Assembly: GCA_012519205.1 (NCBI GenBank)
Contig: JAAYQR010000010.1
Span: 124,001 to 188,000 of the forward strand
DNA length: 64,000 nucleotides
Origin: Candidatus Epulonipiscium sp.
Lineage (GTDB): Bacteria; Bacillota; Clostridia; Lachnospirales; Defluviitaleaceae
Reading direction: 5' to 3'
Shown here piece after piece: positions 36,358 to 46,167 of this stretch. Under the pieces are notes generated by a model, which saw only the letters and a list, made by a program, of their open reading frames with translations, was not told where the DNA came from and made no database searches. A program made the position numbers and the translations under genes. The first letter of the stretch is position 1, and every line of letters begins with the position of its first letter.

Positions 36358-36846
36358 TTAGAATACGGGATAAATTATTCCACAAGCAAGTCTTTTACCT
36401 GCATCCCCTGCTGGCTGACTTCTATAATCATCAGGATTTTGATGGATAATGATACTTTTTCCTAAAATATCCTCGACTTTAAACTTATTAGTAAAAAAAG
36501 TCATTATAGCCAACCCATCATTAGAAAATAATACTGGAAAATCCCCAGCATGATTTCCATGGGGTTGGTTATAAGGATTCCAATGTCCTCCGGCAGATTG
36601 AAAGGGGTCCTTAGGGTCTCCTATCTCACAATTCCCAAACTCATGGATATGAAATCCATGGGGACCTATGGGTGGATTATTATTTTCTGCGGATTTATAT
36701 GGTGGTAGACCTGTAATATATACATAAACCTGGGAACCACCGGAAACATCTCTAAATACTACCTTCCCTCTAATTTGAGAAGCAAGGGGCCCTCCTTTAA
36801 TATTAGCCTGTGCCATCCTTACTAATCCCTTATTATTATAAAACAT
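36358..36846 (-). CDS. Cu/Zn superoxide dismutase-like protein
   Basis: The 162-residue product has the SodC copper/zinc ligands in GFHIHEFGNC, GGHWNPYNQPHGNHAGDFP and IIHQNPDD, and the active-site region ends with GDAGKRLACG. No signal peptide is seen, which is unusual because SodC proteins are normally exported. AAGAGGTGA precedes the ATG. Only one base separates its 3' end from that of the convergent ftsX. Confidence 0.85.
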   Translation of the reverse strand: MFYNNKGLVRMAQANIKGGPLASQIRGKVVFRDVSGGSQVYVYITGLPPYKSAENNNPPIGPHGFHIHEFGNCEIGDPKDPFQSAGGHWNPYNQPHGNHAGDFPVLFSNDGLAIMTFFTNKFKVEDILGKSIIIHQNPDDYRSQPAGDAGKRLACGIIYPVF

Positions 36847-36931
36847 TTTTTCACCTCTTAAATGAATATATAGTAAAAATCACAATATATATTATGGTGA
36901 ATAAATTAGATTAGTGACTATTATATACTTA

Positions 36932-37802
36932 TTAATAAATATATTTACTGGGAGAACAACCAATTGCTTTTTTGAATTCCCTATTAAAATAACTGATATT
37001 ATTAAAACCAACCCTTCTTGCAATATCCGCTATTTTAGAATCCGTTGTCATAAGCAGGGTACAGCTTTTTAAGATTCTATATCTTATTACATAGGCAATG
37101 GGGGATATATTCATAATTTCTTTAAAAGCCTGGCAAAAAATAGCCCTCACTCATAGGAATTATTTTTGCTAGAGAAGATAAGCTTATTTCCTCTGCATAA
37201 TTATTATGTATATAGTCTAAAATCGGTTGTATTCTTTTAAGTTCGTAATCTTTCTTCTTTTTATAATTTGAAATTATCTTTGAGTTTTTATAGCATATAT
37301 CCCATATTCCAAAGATTCTACTTTTTAAGAAAAGCTCGTTTTCCGCAATATCTTCATATCTTAGCTTAGATATTTCTCTAAGAAGCTCTAATACTGATTT
37401 TTGCCATTTTGTTTCCCTTTTCAACAATTTTTCAAACTCTATATCTCCATTTATTATCGGATATACGAATTTGGAATAAGATGCAAGTTTTGCATTATAA
37501 CCAAATAAATTAGGGTGAAATAACACTACGGATGCTTCACAGGGCATTCCTTTATATGACCTAGCAGCATGGAGAGCGTTGGATGGGATAAATAATCCTT
37601 CCCCCGATTTGATGCAATATTCCCTATCTTCAATGGTATAAACCATTGCCCCTTTCAAAACAATTATAAATTCAAATTCATAATGCCAATGGAGATAAAA
37701 AAAGTTGCCCACATTAGGACCATAGCTTAAACGATGGATGGCGATAGGTATTAGGATTGTTCCATGAACTGCCTTTTCTTTTAAATATATTTTTGATTTC
37801 AA
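36932..37802 (-). pseudogene. AraC-family regulator, frameshifted in the HTH region
   Basis: The N-terminal cupin-like sensing domain (HWHYEFEFIIVLKGAMVYTI) and the first half of the HTH (EEISLSSLAKIIPMSEGYF) are in one frame. The second half (CQAFKEIMNISPIAYVIRYR and GFNNISYFNREFKKAIGCSP) is in another. Six T in a row on the coding strand (plus-strand A at 37135-37140) appear one too many; five would restore SEGYFCQAFKEIM. GGAGGAC supports TTG 37802 as start. It lies divergent from GH31 and presumably senses xyloglucan sugars. It is an inactive gene or a sequencing error. Confidence 0.8.
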
Positions 37803-37945
37803 TATAGTCCTCCAATCCATATGAATATTGTGTTAGAAGTCATGAATTTACTTATAGTACTTAGTACAAATAGTGAATATAATACAATTATAGACTTAAA
37901 ATATCTTATATTCAATAAAATCTAAAAAATTTAAGGAGGAATAAG

Positions 37946-40012
37946 ATGAGATTTACACAAGAGGGAAATCGTTTGATAGGAAAAAGTGGCAGCGAAATGA
38001 TTTGGATTGAACCCTGGGGTGAAAATTCATTAAGAGTCCGTATGACAAGGGAAGCCCTTATGGATCCTAATGATTGGGCTCTTATGGATGCCCCAAAAAA
38101 GACAAAAACTAAAATCACCATCGAAGATATTAGCCTTGTGGAACCTTGGATTACTGAATCCAAAAAGGAAAAAAAGGCCTACAAAACCCAAATAGCTTCC
38201 ATCCAAAATGGCGAAATCATAGCTTCTTTTAATGGAGAGGGTTGGCTAAGTTTTAAAAATAAGGATGGAAAAATCTTAACAGAAGAATATTGGCGGGATA
38301 GGAACCGTATAGACAGATACTGTGTACCCCTTAGGATTGAAGGAAGAGAATTAAAACCTATTATAGGAACTAGTGATTATGCCCTTACTGCTCGTTTTGA
38401 AGCTTATGAAGATGAGCAGATTTTTGGCATGGGACAATACCAAGAAAAGAATTTAAATAAAAAAGGGGCTACCCTAGAACTTGCCCACCGCAATACTCAA
38501 GCTAGTGTACCTTTTATGTTATCCAGCCGTGGCTACGGATTTTTGTGGAATAATCCTGCCATAGGAACTGCTACTTTTGGTACGAACCGTACAGAATGGA
38601 TAGCCAAAAGCACAAAGAAGCTTGATTATTTTATCACTGCCGGTAAGACCCCAGCCCAGATTGAAGAACAATATGTATCAGCTGTAGGAAAAGCACCCAT
38701 GATGCCGGAATACGGTATGGGTTTTTGGCAGTGTAAATTAAGATACCGAAATCAAGAAGAGCTTCTTAATGTGGCAAGGGAATACAAACGTCGCGAAATA
38801 CCCCTAGATGTTATCGTAGTCGACTTTTTTCACTGGACAAGGCAGGGGGACTTTAAGTTTGAACCTAGGGACTGGCCAGACCCTGATGCCATGATAAAAG
38901 AACTAAAAGAAATGGGTGTAGAGCTTATGGTATCTGTATGGCCAACCATAGATAGCCGCTCGGAAAACTTTGAACATATGTCTAAGGAAGGCTATTTGAT
39001 TTCTGCCGATAGAGGGATGAATATCAATATGAATTGGATGGGAGAAACCGTATTCTTTGATGCCACCAACCCCGATGCCAGGGAATATGTATGGCAGGTA
39101 TGTAAGAAAAATTATTATGATAAGGGTGTTCGACTATTTTGGTTGGATGAGGCTGAACCTGAATTTGGTCCTTATGATTTTGATAACTATAGATATCATC
39201 AGGGCCCAGCCCTACAATGTTCCAATATATATCCCGTCCTATACGCCAAGGGATATTATGACGGCATGAAAAAAGAGGGGCAGGAAGAGGTGTGTAATCT
39301 GGTAAGGGCGGCTTGGGTAGGGAGCCAAAGATATGGTGCCCTTACTTGGTCCGGTGACGTATCCTCTAGCTTTAGAGCCATGAGAGAGCAGCTGCAAGCC
39401 GGCCTTAATATGGGCATAGCAGGAATACCTTGGTGGACAACGGATATAGGCGGATTTTTGGGAGGGTATGTAGAAGATAAAGATTTCCATGAACTGCTCC
39501 TGCGATGGTTTGGTTTTGGAGTATTTTCCCCTGTATTCCGCCTTCATGGTGAAAGGGTTCCCCATATAGAGCCTAAGGAAGAAGTTATTGGTGGAGTAGC
39601 CCAAATGATGAGCGGTAGTCCTAATGAAATCTGGAGTTACGGTGAAAAAAACTATAAAATAATGAAGAAATATATATTAATGAGGGAAAGACTCCGCCCA
39701 TACATAAGGGAGTGCATGAAAGAGGCCCATGAAAAGGGAACCCCTATAATGCGCACCATGTTTTACGAATTCCCCGAAGATCCCCTTTGCTGGAATATGA
39801 ATGCCCAATATATGTTTGGGCCGGATATCCTAGTAGCCCCCATATTTGAATTGGGCATGCGAAGCCGGGAGGTTTATCTTCCTAAATGTGACACTTGGAA
39901 AAATGCTAAAACTGGAGAAATCCTAGTGGGCGGACAATTTATTACCGTTGATGCTCCCATTGATGAAATCCCCTTATTCCTAAGAGCCGAAAAAAATCAT
40001 CCTGTTTATTAA
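37946..40012 (+). CDS. GH31 alpha-xylosidase
   Basis: The 688-residue cytoplasmic enzyme shows the GH31 catalytic nucleophile Asp401 in LFWLDEAEPE and the acid/base Asp471 in TWSGDVSSSF. The segment IPLDVIVVDFFHWTRQGDFK (Trp-containing pocket) resembles alpha-xylosidases (YicI-type). AAGGAGG lies before the ATG. Next to GH74 it should remove xylose from the non-reducing end of xyloglucan oligosaccharides. Signal peptide absent, so it acts after import. Confidence 0.92.
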   Translation: MRFTQEGNRLIGKSGSEMIWIEPWGENSLRVRMTREALMDPNDWALMDAPKKTKTKITIEDISLVEPWITESKKEKKAYKTQIASIQNGEIIASFNGEGWLSFKNKDGKILTEEYWRDRNRIDRYCVPLRIEGRELKPIIGTSDYALTARFEAYEDEQIFGMGQYQEKNLNKKGATLELAHRNTQASVPFMLSSRGYGFLWNNPAIGTATFGTNRTEWIAKSTKKLDYFITAGKTPAQIEEQYVSAVGKAPMMPEYGMGFWQCKLRYRNQEELLNVAREYKRREIPLDVIVVDFFHWTRQGDFKFEPRDWPDPDAMIKELKEMGVELMVSVWPTIDSRSENFEHMSKEGYLISADRGMNINMNWMGETVFFDATNPDAREYVWQVCKKNYYDKGVRLFWLDEAEPEFGPYDFDNYRYHQGPALQCSNIYPVLYAKGYYDGMKKEGQEEVCNLVRAAWVGSQRYGALTWSGDVSSSFRAMREQLQAGLNMGIAGIPWWTTDIGGFLGGYVEDKDFHELLLRWFGFGVFSPVFRLHGERVPHIEPKEEVIGGVAQMMSGSPNEIWSYGEKNYKIMKKYILMRERLRPYIRECMKEAHEKGTPIMRTMFYEFPEDPLCWNMNAQYMFGPDILVAPIFELGMRSREVYLPKCDTWKNAKTGEILVGGQFITVDAPIDEIPLFLRAEKNHPVY

Positions 40013-40057
40013 TTATTAACGAATGGTTTAAGATTAAGTACTAGTAAGGAGGTTAAT

Positions 40058-42447
40058 ATGAACAAATCCTATAATACAAGAGAAAAATACACATACAAAC
40101 CCATCTCCGTTCCAGGCGGTGGTTTTGTCACAGGTTTTGTTTTTCACCCTGAAGTCCCTGATATCCTATATTGTAGAACCGACATAGGAGGGACCTATAG
40201 ATATGATTTTGATACTAATTCTTGGATGTCCCTTATAGATCATGCTACAGATATCGACGTCTGGGAAACTTACCCCCTATCCATAGCCCTAGATAGGCAA
40301 AACCCCAGTTATATATACATAATGGTAGGCCTTTACCCCAATCATAAAATTGCTTTTTCTAAAGACTATGGGGCAAATTTCATATATTTTAATCCTCCTA
40401 TCATTGACGAAAAGGGTAATACAACTACAATCCACGGAAATGCTCCCGGCCGTTCTACGGGGGAAAGGCTAGTAGTTGACCCCCATGACTCTAACACCTT
40501 ATATATGGGAACCATGGAAGACGGACTTTGGAAAACCATCGATAGATGCAAAACATGGACAAGACTTAATATTCAATACCCCGGCAAGGAATCCGAAAAA
40601 GGAATATCTTTTATAGAAATTGACCCCATCTCAAAAAGGATTGCCGTAGCAACCAGTGGAGAAATGGGCTCTTTAGGTAAAGATATAAGGGGACAAAGTG
40701 TTTATATAAGCAGTGATGGCGGGTTAAGTTTTAAACCCCTAAAAGGGGAACCTGCTCCTGTTTTAGGGGGACCTAAGGATCATCCAGGATATGTAGGGCA
40801 AAGGGCTGCTTTTTTAGATAAATATTTATTTGTATCCTATACTGCATACAATATCGGGTGGTCCAATTGGAATACTTATGGTTGTGATACGGGCAAATCC
40901 TATGATGGCGCCCTTTTTAGATTTGAATTAGATGATGGGGGAGAAGTCATTGAGGCTTTAGATATTACCCCCCCAATATAATAAACCCCACATTTTATGA
41001 TGAACAGGCCCCTGAACGAAGATTGGGATATGGGATAAGTGGTATCGGTATTGATAAACAAAACCCAGGTACTATCCTTTGTACTACCATTACGGCTTCC
41101 CCAGATACGATTTATCATTCAAGGAATTTTGGACTTACTTGGAAACCTATTATGTCGGGACTTAATATAGGAAAAATCGACTTTAATGTTTCATACCAAA
41201 AACCTGAGTACAATGGCAATGACTCTCTCATACACTGGATGTCAGATATAAAAATAAATCCATTTAATAGGGATATGGCGCTTTTTAACACTGGAGCCGG
41301 AATATTTATGACAAATGATTTGACGAGGGCTAATGAAAATAAAACAGTTACCTGGGCATGCTGCAATAAGGGATTAGAAGAAACAGTGCACCTAAATATC
41401 TATTCCCCTCCCTCAGGAGATGTCAAACTGATAGATATTATAGGGGATTATGGGGGATTTGTATTCTCCGATTTAGATCAACCTGCCGAAAATACCTTTG
41501 CTAATCATAATAAGGATCGCTGGATTACTGCAATGAACGCCGATTATCCCGATAGCAATCCCTATATGATAGTGACTGCCCCTAGAGGAAACTGGACTGG
41601 CAAAACAAAAGGCGGCATTATCCTATCCATTGACCAAGGGAAAACATGGAATCAACTTCAGGATCCCCTAGGTATAAATAAGGATATTGACCAATTAATC
41701 GGCTATATAAAAACCCCCAATGTTACTTCGGGATGGGTGGCAGTATCTGCCGATGGGGAAGCTATACTTTGGAATATCGGATTTCCCATATACGCTTTTA
41801 GACTCGTATATACCTATGATTTAGGCAAAACCTGGGGAAAATCTAAAATATACGATTTTAATAATCAGCTTATAACCAAAGAAAACTTGCCCCTTAAGGT
41901 TATGGCAGATAGGGTGAATCCTAATGTCTTTTATGGCTTTGGTGAAAACCTAGAAGGCAAGGGCTTTTTTGTAAGTCTTGATAAGGGCCTAAGCTTTCAT
42001 CAAGTAAAGGCTCCAGAAAACTTTCCCTTTGTTAATCTTGCGGGAATAGACAGCGAGCAAGAGTATGAAATTAGGGTGGAAAGCGGCAAGGAAGGACTCC
42101 TATGGATTGCCTTAAATGAATACGGCCTTTGGAAAATAAAATACGATAGTGTACATAATGTTTTTATGGGTAACCAAGTTTCCAAAACAGGGGATTATAT
42201 TAAAAGAATTGGTCTTGGAAAGCCCAAAGAAGAAAGTGAAGTAAAAACCCTTTTTACCAGTGGAACTATTAATGGAGAATATGGATTTTATCGCTCCCAT
42301 GATGAAGGTGTCAATTGGATAAGAATCAATGATGATTACAATCAATATGGGGATATTCGCTCCATATCCGGTGACCCTAGGGTCTTTGGTAGGATATACA
42401 TTGCCACTGGCACTAAGGGATTGATATATGGGGATATTACCTCGTAG
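40058..42447 (+). pseudogene. GH74 xyloglucanase, frameshifted
   Basis: Two frames together give an intact GH74 double beta-propeller. The first (40058-40981) opens with ISVPGGGFVTGFVFHPEVPD and the catalytic-type Asp in CRTDIGGTYR; the second, to 42447, carries the other Asp in WMSDIKINPFNRD. The break is at the seven C at 40968-40974; eight would join ITPP to NIINPTFYDEQAPERRLGYG. No signal peptide is visible, so the enzyme may be cytoplasmic. Its 3' end overlaps the convergent HxlR gene by 11 bases. Confidence 0.85.
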
Positions 42448-42859
42448 CTATATCCTTTTTGTCAATAATTTTTTTGCAGTGGGGACAATGGTATTGAAGT
42501 TCTACTTTATGATTACATGAACTGTGTACAAGCTCTTTATGACATTCCTTAAGATGTTTTTCCCCCCATATTATAATACTATTAAAAACATCATCTAAAT
42601 CTTCTCCGCTTTCGGTTAGGATATACCTATAGCGGGGAGGATGTTTTTGATATAAGGCAGGGGTTATAATTCCATCTTTTTCTAAATCCTTTAGGCGATT
42701 AGAAAGAAGGTTACTAGATATGCCTTCAAGATTTTCCATTAAAGCGCTATAGGTATCTTGCCCTTTTGATAATTGCCGCAGTATTAGTAGTGTCCATTTA
42801 TCTCCGATTATATTTAAGGTTTGTGCAATATTACAGGGTATATTATATTGGTTTTTCAT
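42437..42859 (-). CDS. HxlR-family transcriptional regulator
   Basis: A 140-residue MarR-like winged helix (NIIGDKWTLLILRQLSKGQD, GISSNLLSNRLKDLEKDGII) with a C-terminal CPHCKK segment that could bind metal or thiol. A paired CxxC/His set (SSCNHK..YHCPHC) suggests a redox or zinc sensor. It lies 21 bases downstream of the TlpA-type gene on the same strand and may belong to that operon. The target is unknown; redox genes upstream are candidates. Confidence 0.85.
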   Translation of the reverse strand: MKNQYNIPCNIAQTLNIIGDKWTLLILRQLSKGQDTYSALMENLEGISSNLLSNRLKDLEKDGIITPALYQKHPPRYRYILTESGEDLDDVFNSIIIWGEKHLKECHKELVHSSCNHKVELQYHCPHCKKIIDKKDIATR

Positions 42860-42880
42860 AACAATTACTCCTTATATTCT

Positions 42881-43804
42881 TTAATTGACCCCTATGAGTT
42901 TTTCTATAGTATTTATCATGATATCCTTAGTAATCCTTCCGGGGGCATATCCATAAATATTTCCCTCTTTATCAATGAAGAAAGATGTGGGTAATGCCGA
43001 AATACTATAAGTTGAATATACACTTCCAGTTTCATCAAAAACTACAGGGAATATAATATCATTATCTTTAAGATAATCTATAACCCCTTCTTTTTCCACT
43101 TCCCGAGTATATATATTTTCCGAAGTTTTAGGACTTGATATCCCTAAGATAATAACATCCCCTTGATTTTTATCATATTTATTATAAAGGGCTTCGATAT
43201 CAGGCATTTCTTCTCGGCAAGGTGGGCACCAAGTTGCCCAAAAGTTAAGAAAGACTACTTTTCCCTTATAATCCGATAGGGTATGTTCATCCCCATATTG
43301 ATCTACTAATGTAAAATCAAAGGCAGGAAAAGTTTTTTCATTCCCTTCTTTATCTATAGGTTTTTCTTCGTTTCCTGTTAGTTTTTCATTTTCATCTAAG
43401 TCTTCTTCTACCAGCCTTTCCTGGGTATTATTTTCAGCAGTCGTTCCCGGAACAAAGGAATTAAGATACCTAGATATATTATTAAGCCAACCGGTAAAGG
43501 TCATAAACCCAATAAGAATTAGAATAACCCCACCGATTTTTACTGTATATTTTATAAAGTTCTGATTTTTATCTAAAAAGTTTAATGCTTGGGTGGTAAA
43601 TAACCCCAGTAATAAGAAGGGAATGATAAACCCTAAAGTATAAATCAATACCAAAATATATCCCATAAAGGAGCTCTTGGCGCTTGATGCCAATATTAGT
43701 ACAGAAGAAAGGGCAGGGCCTACACAAGGGGTCCATGCAAAACTAAAGGTAAATCCCAATATAAAGGCAATAAATGGGGTTATTTTTTTCTTATTTAGGT
43801 TCAA
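42881..43804 (-). CDS. CcdA second half fused to TlpA/ResA thioredoxin
   Basis: The 307-residue product starts with three CcdA-like helices (TPFIAFILGFTFSFAWTPCV, a conserved Cys helix). A Glu-rich linker follows (about residues 120-160), then an extracytoplasmic thioredoxin domain with WCPPC (FWATWCPPCREEMP). CcdA would pass electrons from cytoplasmic thioredoxin to this domain. The start is TTG 43804 in a TTGA overlap with the stop of the first half; no ribosome site is seen. The two pieces are probably one ccdA-tlpA gene split by a 1-base change. Confidence 0.8.
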   Translation of the reverse strand: MNLNKKKITPFIAFILGFTFSFAWTPCVGPALSSVLILASSAKSSFMGYILVLIYTLGFIIPFLLLGLFTTQALNFLDKNQNFIKYTVKIGGVILILIGFMTFTGWLNNISRYLNSFVPGTTAENNTQERLVEEDLDENEKLTGNEEKPIDKEGNEKTFPAFDFTLVDQYGDEHTLSDYKGKVVFLNFWATWCPPCREEMPDIEALYNKYDKNQGDVIILGISSPKTSENIYTREVEKEGVIDYLKDNDIIFPVVFDETGSVYSTYSISALPTSFFIDKEGNIYGYAPGRITKDIMINTIEKLIGVN

Positions 43805-44181
43805 CCGTATTTTCTTTCCCTATTAAGAAAGCTAAAATCTATAAATCCCAGCTGAAATAATCCAAGAAAAACAATCAATATGCCTCCAATACGGGTAAAT
43901 AGAAGCTGATGTCTTTGAAAAAATGAACCTACTACTGTAAAAGCCATGGCTAAAATAAAAAAAGCAAAGGAAATACCCAATACGAAAATTAAAGTGTAAA
44001 AAAACACGCTTTTCCTATTGTATCTGACTTTTCCATCTTCTTTGTTCCTATCTGGATTGCCAGCCAAATAACTCATGTATACAGGAATTATAGGGATAAT
44101 GCAAGGGGAAAAGAAAGATACAATTCCCTCGATAAACACCAATAAAAAACTTATATTACTTGCAGATACCAAAGATCCCAT
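43801..44181 (-). CDS. CcdA first half (N-terminal three helices)
   Basis: The 126-residue product carries the first conserved CcdA helix with FFSPCIIPIIPVYMSYLAG. It ends shortly after the third helix (FSFLNRERKYG, stop). Full CcdA proteins continue directly into the helices now found in the next frame. ATG 44181 has AAGGAG 8 bases upstream. Two separate half-CcdA proteins are possible, but most relatives I know are one chain. Confidence 0.75.
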   Translation of the reverse strand: MGSLVSASNISFLLVFIEGIVSFFSPCIIPIIPVYMSYLAGNPDRNKEDGKVRYNRKSVFFYTLIFVLGISFAFFILAMAFTVVGSFFQRHQLLFTRIGGILIVFLGLFQLGFIDFSFLNRERKYG

Positions 44182-44285
44182 ACAAATCACTCCTTATTTT
44201 TTAGAAATTATACCATGGTAACTTCATGTTTTCAAGTTAGTTCATAAATTAAAGCCGTCAAGGCATTTTGCTATTTGTTTGCAAT

Positions 44286-44300
44286 TGATAATATTTATCA
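44286..44300 (+). promoter_or_regulatory. Fur-type 7-1-7 box
   Basis: TGATAATATTTATCA differs at one position from the B. subtilis Fur consensus TGATAATNATTATCA. It abuts the -35 of the promoter for the S4 paralogue and lies about 105 bases before the ccdA start on the other strand. Confidence 0.6.
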
Positions 44301-44329
44301 TTTACAAATTTATATTTATATGTTATTAT
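44301..44329 (+). promoter_or_regulatory. Promoter of the S4 paralogue
   Basis: TTTACA (44301-44306) and TATTAT (44324-44329) are 17 bases apart. The adjacent Fur-type box would let a repressor block RNA polymerase. Confidence 0.6.
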
Positions 44330-44399
44330 ATTTTTAGGCTGACTGGCGCCAAATTATTATCGCATACTATTTATTTTTTAAAAAAATGGGAGGAATAAT

Positions 44400-44978
44400 A
44401 TGGCAAGGTTCACAGGACCTAGATTTAAACTATCGAGACGTCTTGGGGTTGATGTTTTTAACCATCCTAAGGCATTAAATAGAGGAGTAAAAAATCAAAA
44501 ACTCTCCGAATATGGAGAACAGCTTCTAGAAAAGCAAAAATTAAAAGCATACTATGGTATGTTAGAAAAGCAATTTAAAAAAGAAGTGCAAAATGCCCTA
44601 AAATCAAGGGAAAAATCAGATGATATTTTGGCACAAAGCCTTGAAAGAAGGCTGGATAACATGGTATATAGACTGGGATTTAGCTCGACTTTAAGGCAAG
44701 CTAGACAGATGGTCAATCATGGGCACATCCTTGTAAATGGCAGTAAGGTGGATATTCCGTCTTATAAAATAAATATAGGGGATATCATTTCCCTAAAAGA
44801 AAAATCAAGATCCATAGAAATTTTTGTTTCAAACTTTACTGAAACGGATTTGCCTGTAGACTATATCGAAAAAGATAAGGATACATTTTCAGGTAAATTA
44901 ATACGAATACCCGAATTAGGGGAAATTCCCGTGGAAGTAAAATTTCTCAAGGTGCTGGAATATTACTCCAAACACTAA
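44400..44978 (+). CDS. rpsD: Ribosomal protein S4, zinc-free (C-minus) form
   Basis: The 192-residue protein begins [19 protein letters not shown] and has the S4 RNA-binding domain ([20 protein letters not shown] and [10 protein letters not shown]). The N-terminal Cys residues that bind zinc in the C-plus form are absent. It stands outside the alpha operon, as secondary S4 copies do. GGGAGGA precedes the ATG. It might replace a zinc-containing S4 under metal limitation, an inference strengthened by the Fur-type box at its promoter. Confidence 0.9.
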   Translation: MARFTGPRFKLSRRLGVDVFNHPKALNRGVKNQKLSEYGEQLLEKQKLKAYYGMLEKQFKKEVQNALKSREKSDDILAQSLERRLDNMVYRLGFSSTLRQARQMVNHGHILVNGSKVDIPSYKINIGDIISLKEKSRSIEIFVSNFTETDLPVDYIEKDKDTFSGKLIRIPELGEIPVEVKFLKVLEYYSKH

Positions 44979-45007
44979 TTGGCAACTAATATCCTAGTAA
45001 ATTGATT

Positions 45008-45040
45008 AAGCCGGATTCATTTTTTGAATCCGGCTTTTTT
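45008..45040 (+). terminator. Terminator after the S4 paralogue
   Basis: A 12-bp stem AAGCCGGATTCA/TGAATCCGGCTT (45008-45019, 45025-45036) is followed by a run of T. Confidence 0.88.
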
Positions 45041-46166
45041 ATGATAATCTTGTTTTAAATTCTTCGTATCCAAACCGACGGATAATTCGGCAGTTTCCCT
45101 CCTTGTCTTTGATTGCTATGGAAGGGAGGGGCATACCATTGAAGGTGTTGTTTTTGACCATGGAGTATATTGCCATATCTCCAAAAATCAATTTATCCCC
45201 TGGTTCTAGGGGCTTATCAAAGGAGTAATCCCCTATGGTATCCCCGGCAAGACAGGTGTTGCCACCGAGCCTATACATATATGGTTTTTCCCCTATATTA
45301 CCTGAATGAAGTAGAGGAGGGCGATAGGGCATTTCTAGGACATCGGGCATATGGCAGGCGGCAGAAGTATCTAGTATGGCAATGTCCATTTCATTTTGTA
45401 CAATGTCAAGTACGGTTGTAATGAGATACCCTGCATTAAGGGCGATTGCCTCCCCGGGTTCTAGATAAACTTCTAAATTGTATCTATTTTGCATTCTCTT
45501 GATACAATTTTCTAATATCTCCATATCGTAGTCTTCCCTTGTAATATGATGCCCACCGCCCATGTTGATCCATTCCATCTGTGGCAGCCATTGTCCAAAT
45601 CTCTTTTCGACTTCCTCGAGAGTCTTTTCTAAGTCATTGGAATTCTGCTGACAAAGAGTATGAAAATGAAAACCGGAAATCCCTTCAAGTAAGTCTGGAC
45701 GAAAATGATCTATAGTAACCCCAAATCTTGAGCCGGGGGAGCAAGGATCATATATGGCATGTTCCCCCTGGGTTGAGTGCTGGGGGTTAATACGAAGTCC
45801 GGCTTTTTTACCGGCTCTTAGGACTTTATCCTTGAATTTTTGGATCTGTAAAAAGGAGTTAAAGACAATGTAGTCACAAATTCCTATGATTTCATCGATT
45901 TCATCTTCTATATAGGCCGGAGAAAATATATGATTTTCTTTCCCCATTTCCTCATATCCTAAACGGGCCTCATATAATCCGCTGGCAGTGGTTCCATCTA
46001 GATATTCTCCGATCAGCGGATACATTTTGAACATGGAAAAGGCCTTTTGGGCTAATATTATTTTACATCCTGTTCTATCTATGACCCCTTTTAAGACTTC
46101 TAAGTTCTTTTTTATAAGCCCTTCATCTACTACATAGCAGGGGGTAGGCAGCTGAGTTATCTTCAT
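45039..46166 (-). CDS. nspC: Carboxynorspermidine decarboxylase
   Basis: The 375-residue PLP enzyme is of the alanine-racemase-fold decarboxylase group. Lys41 in ILAQKAFSMF should bind PLP. The motifs SGFHFHTLCQQN, MGGGHHITR and the catalytic Cys in LGGNTCLAGDTIGDY fit NspC. It removes the carboxyl group from carboxynorspermidine or carboxyspermidine. It is one base downstream of the synthase gene and shares its leader. Confidence 0.9.
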   Translation of the reverse strand: MKITQLPTPCYVVDEGLIKKNLEVLKGVIDRTGCKIILAQKAFSMFKMYPLIGEYLDGTTASGLYEARLGYEEMGKENHIFSPAYIEDEIDEIIGICDYIVFNSFLQIQKFKDKVLRAGKKAGLRINPQHSTQGEHAIYDPCSPGSRFGVTIDHFRPDLLEGISGFHFHTLCQQNSNDLEKTLEEVEKRFGQWLPQMEWINMGGGHHITREDYDMEILENCIKRMQNRYNLEVYLEPGEAIALNAGYLITTVLDIVQNEMDIAILDTSAACHMPDVLEMPYRPPLLHSGNIGEKPYMYRLGGNTCLAGDTIGDYSFDKPLEPGDKLIFGDMAIYSMVKNNTFNGMPLPSIAIKDKEGNCRIIRRFGYEEFKTRLS

Positions 46167-46167
46167 C

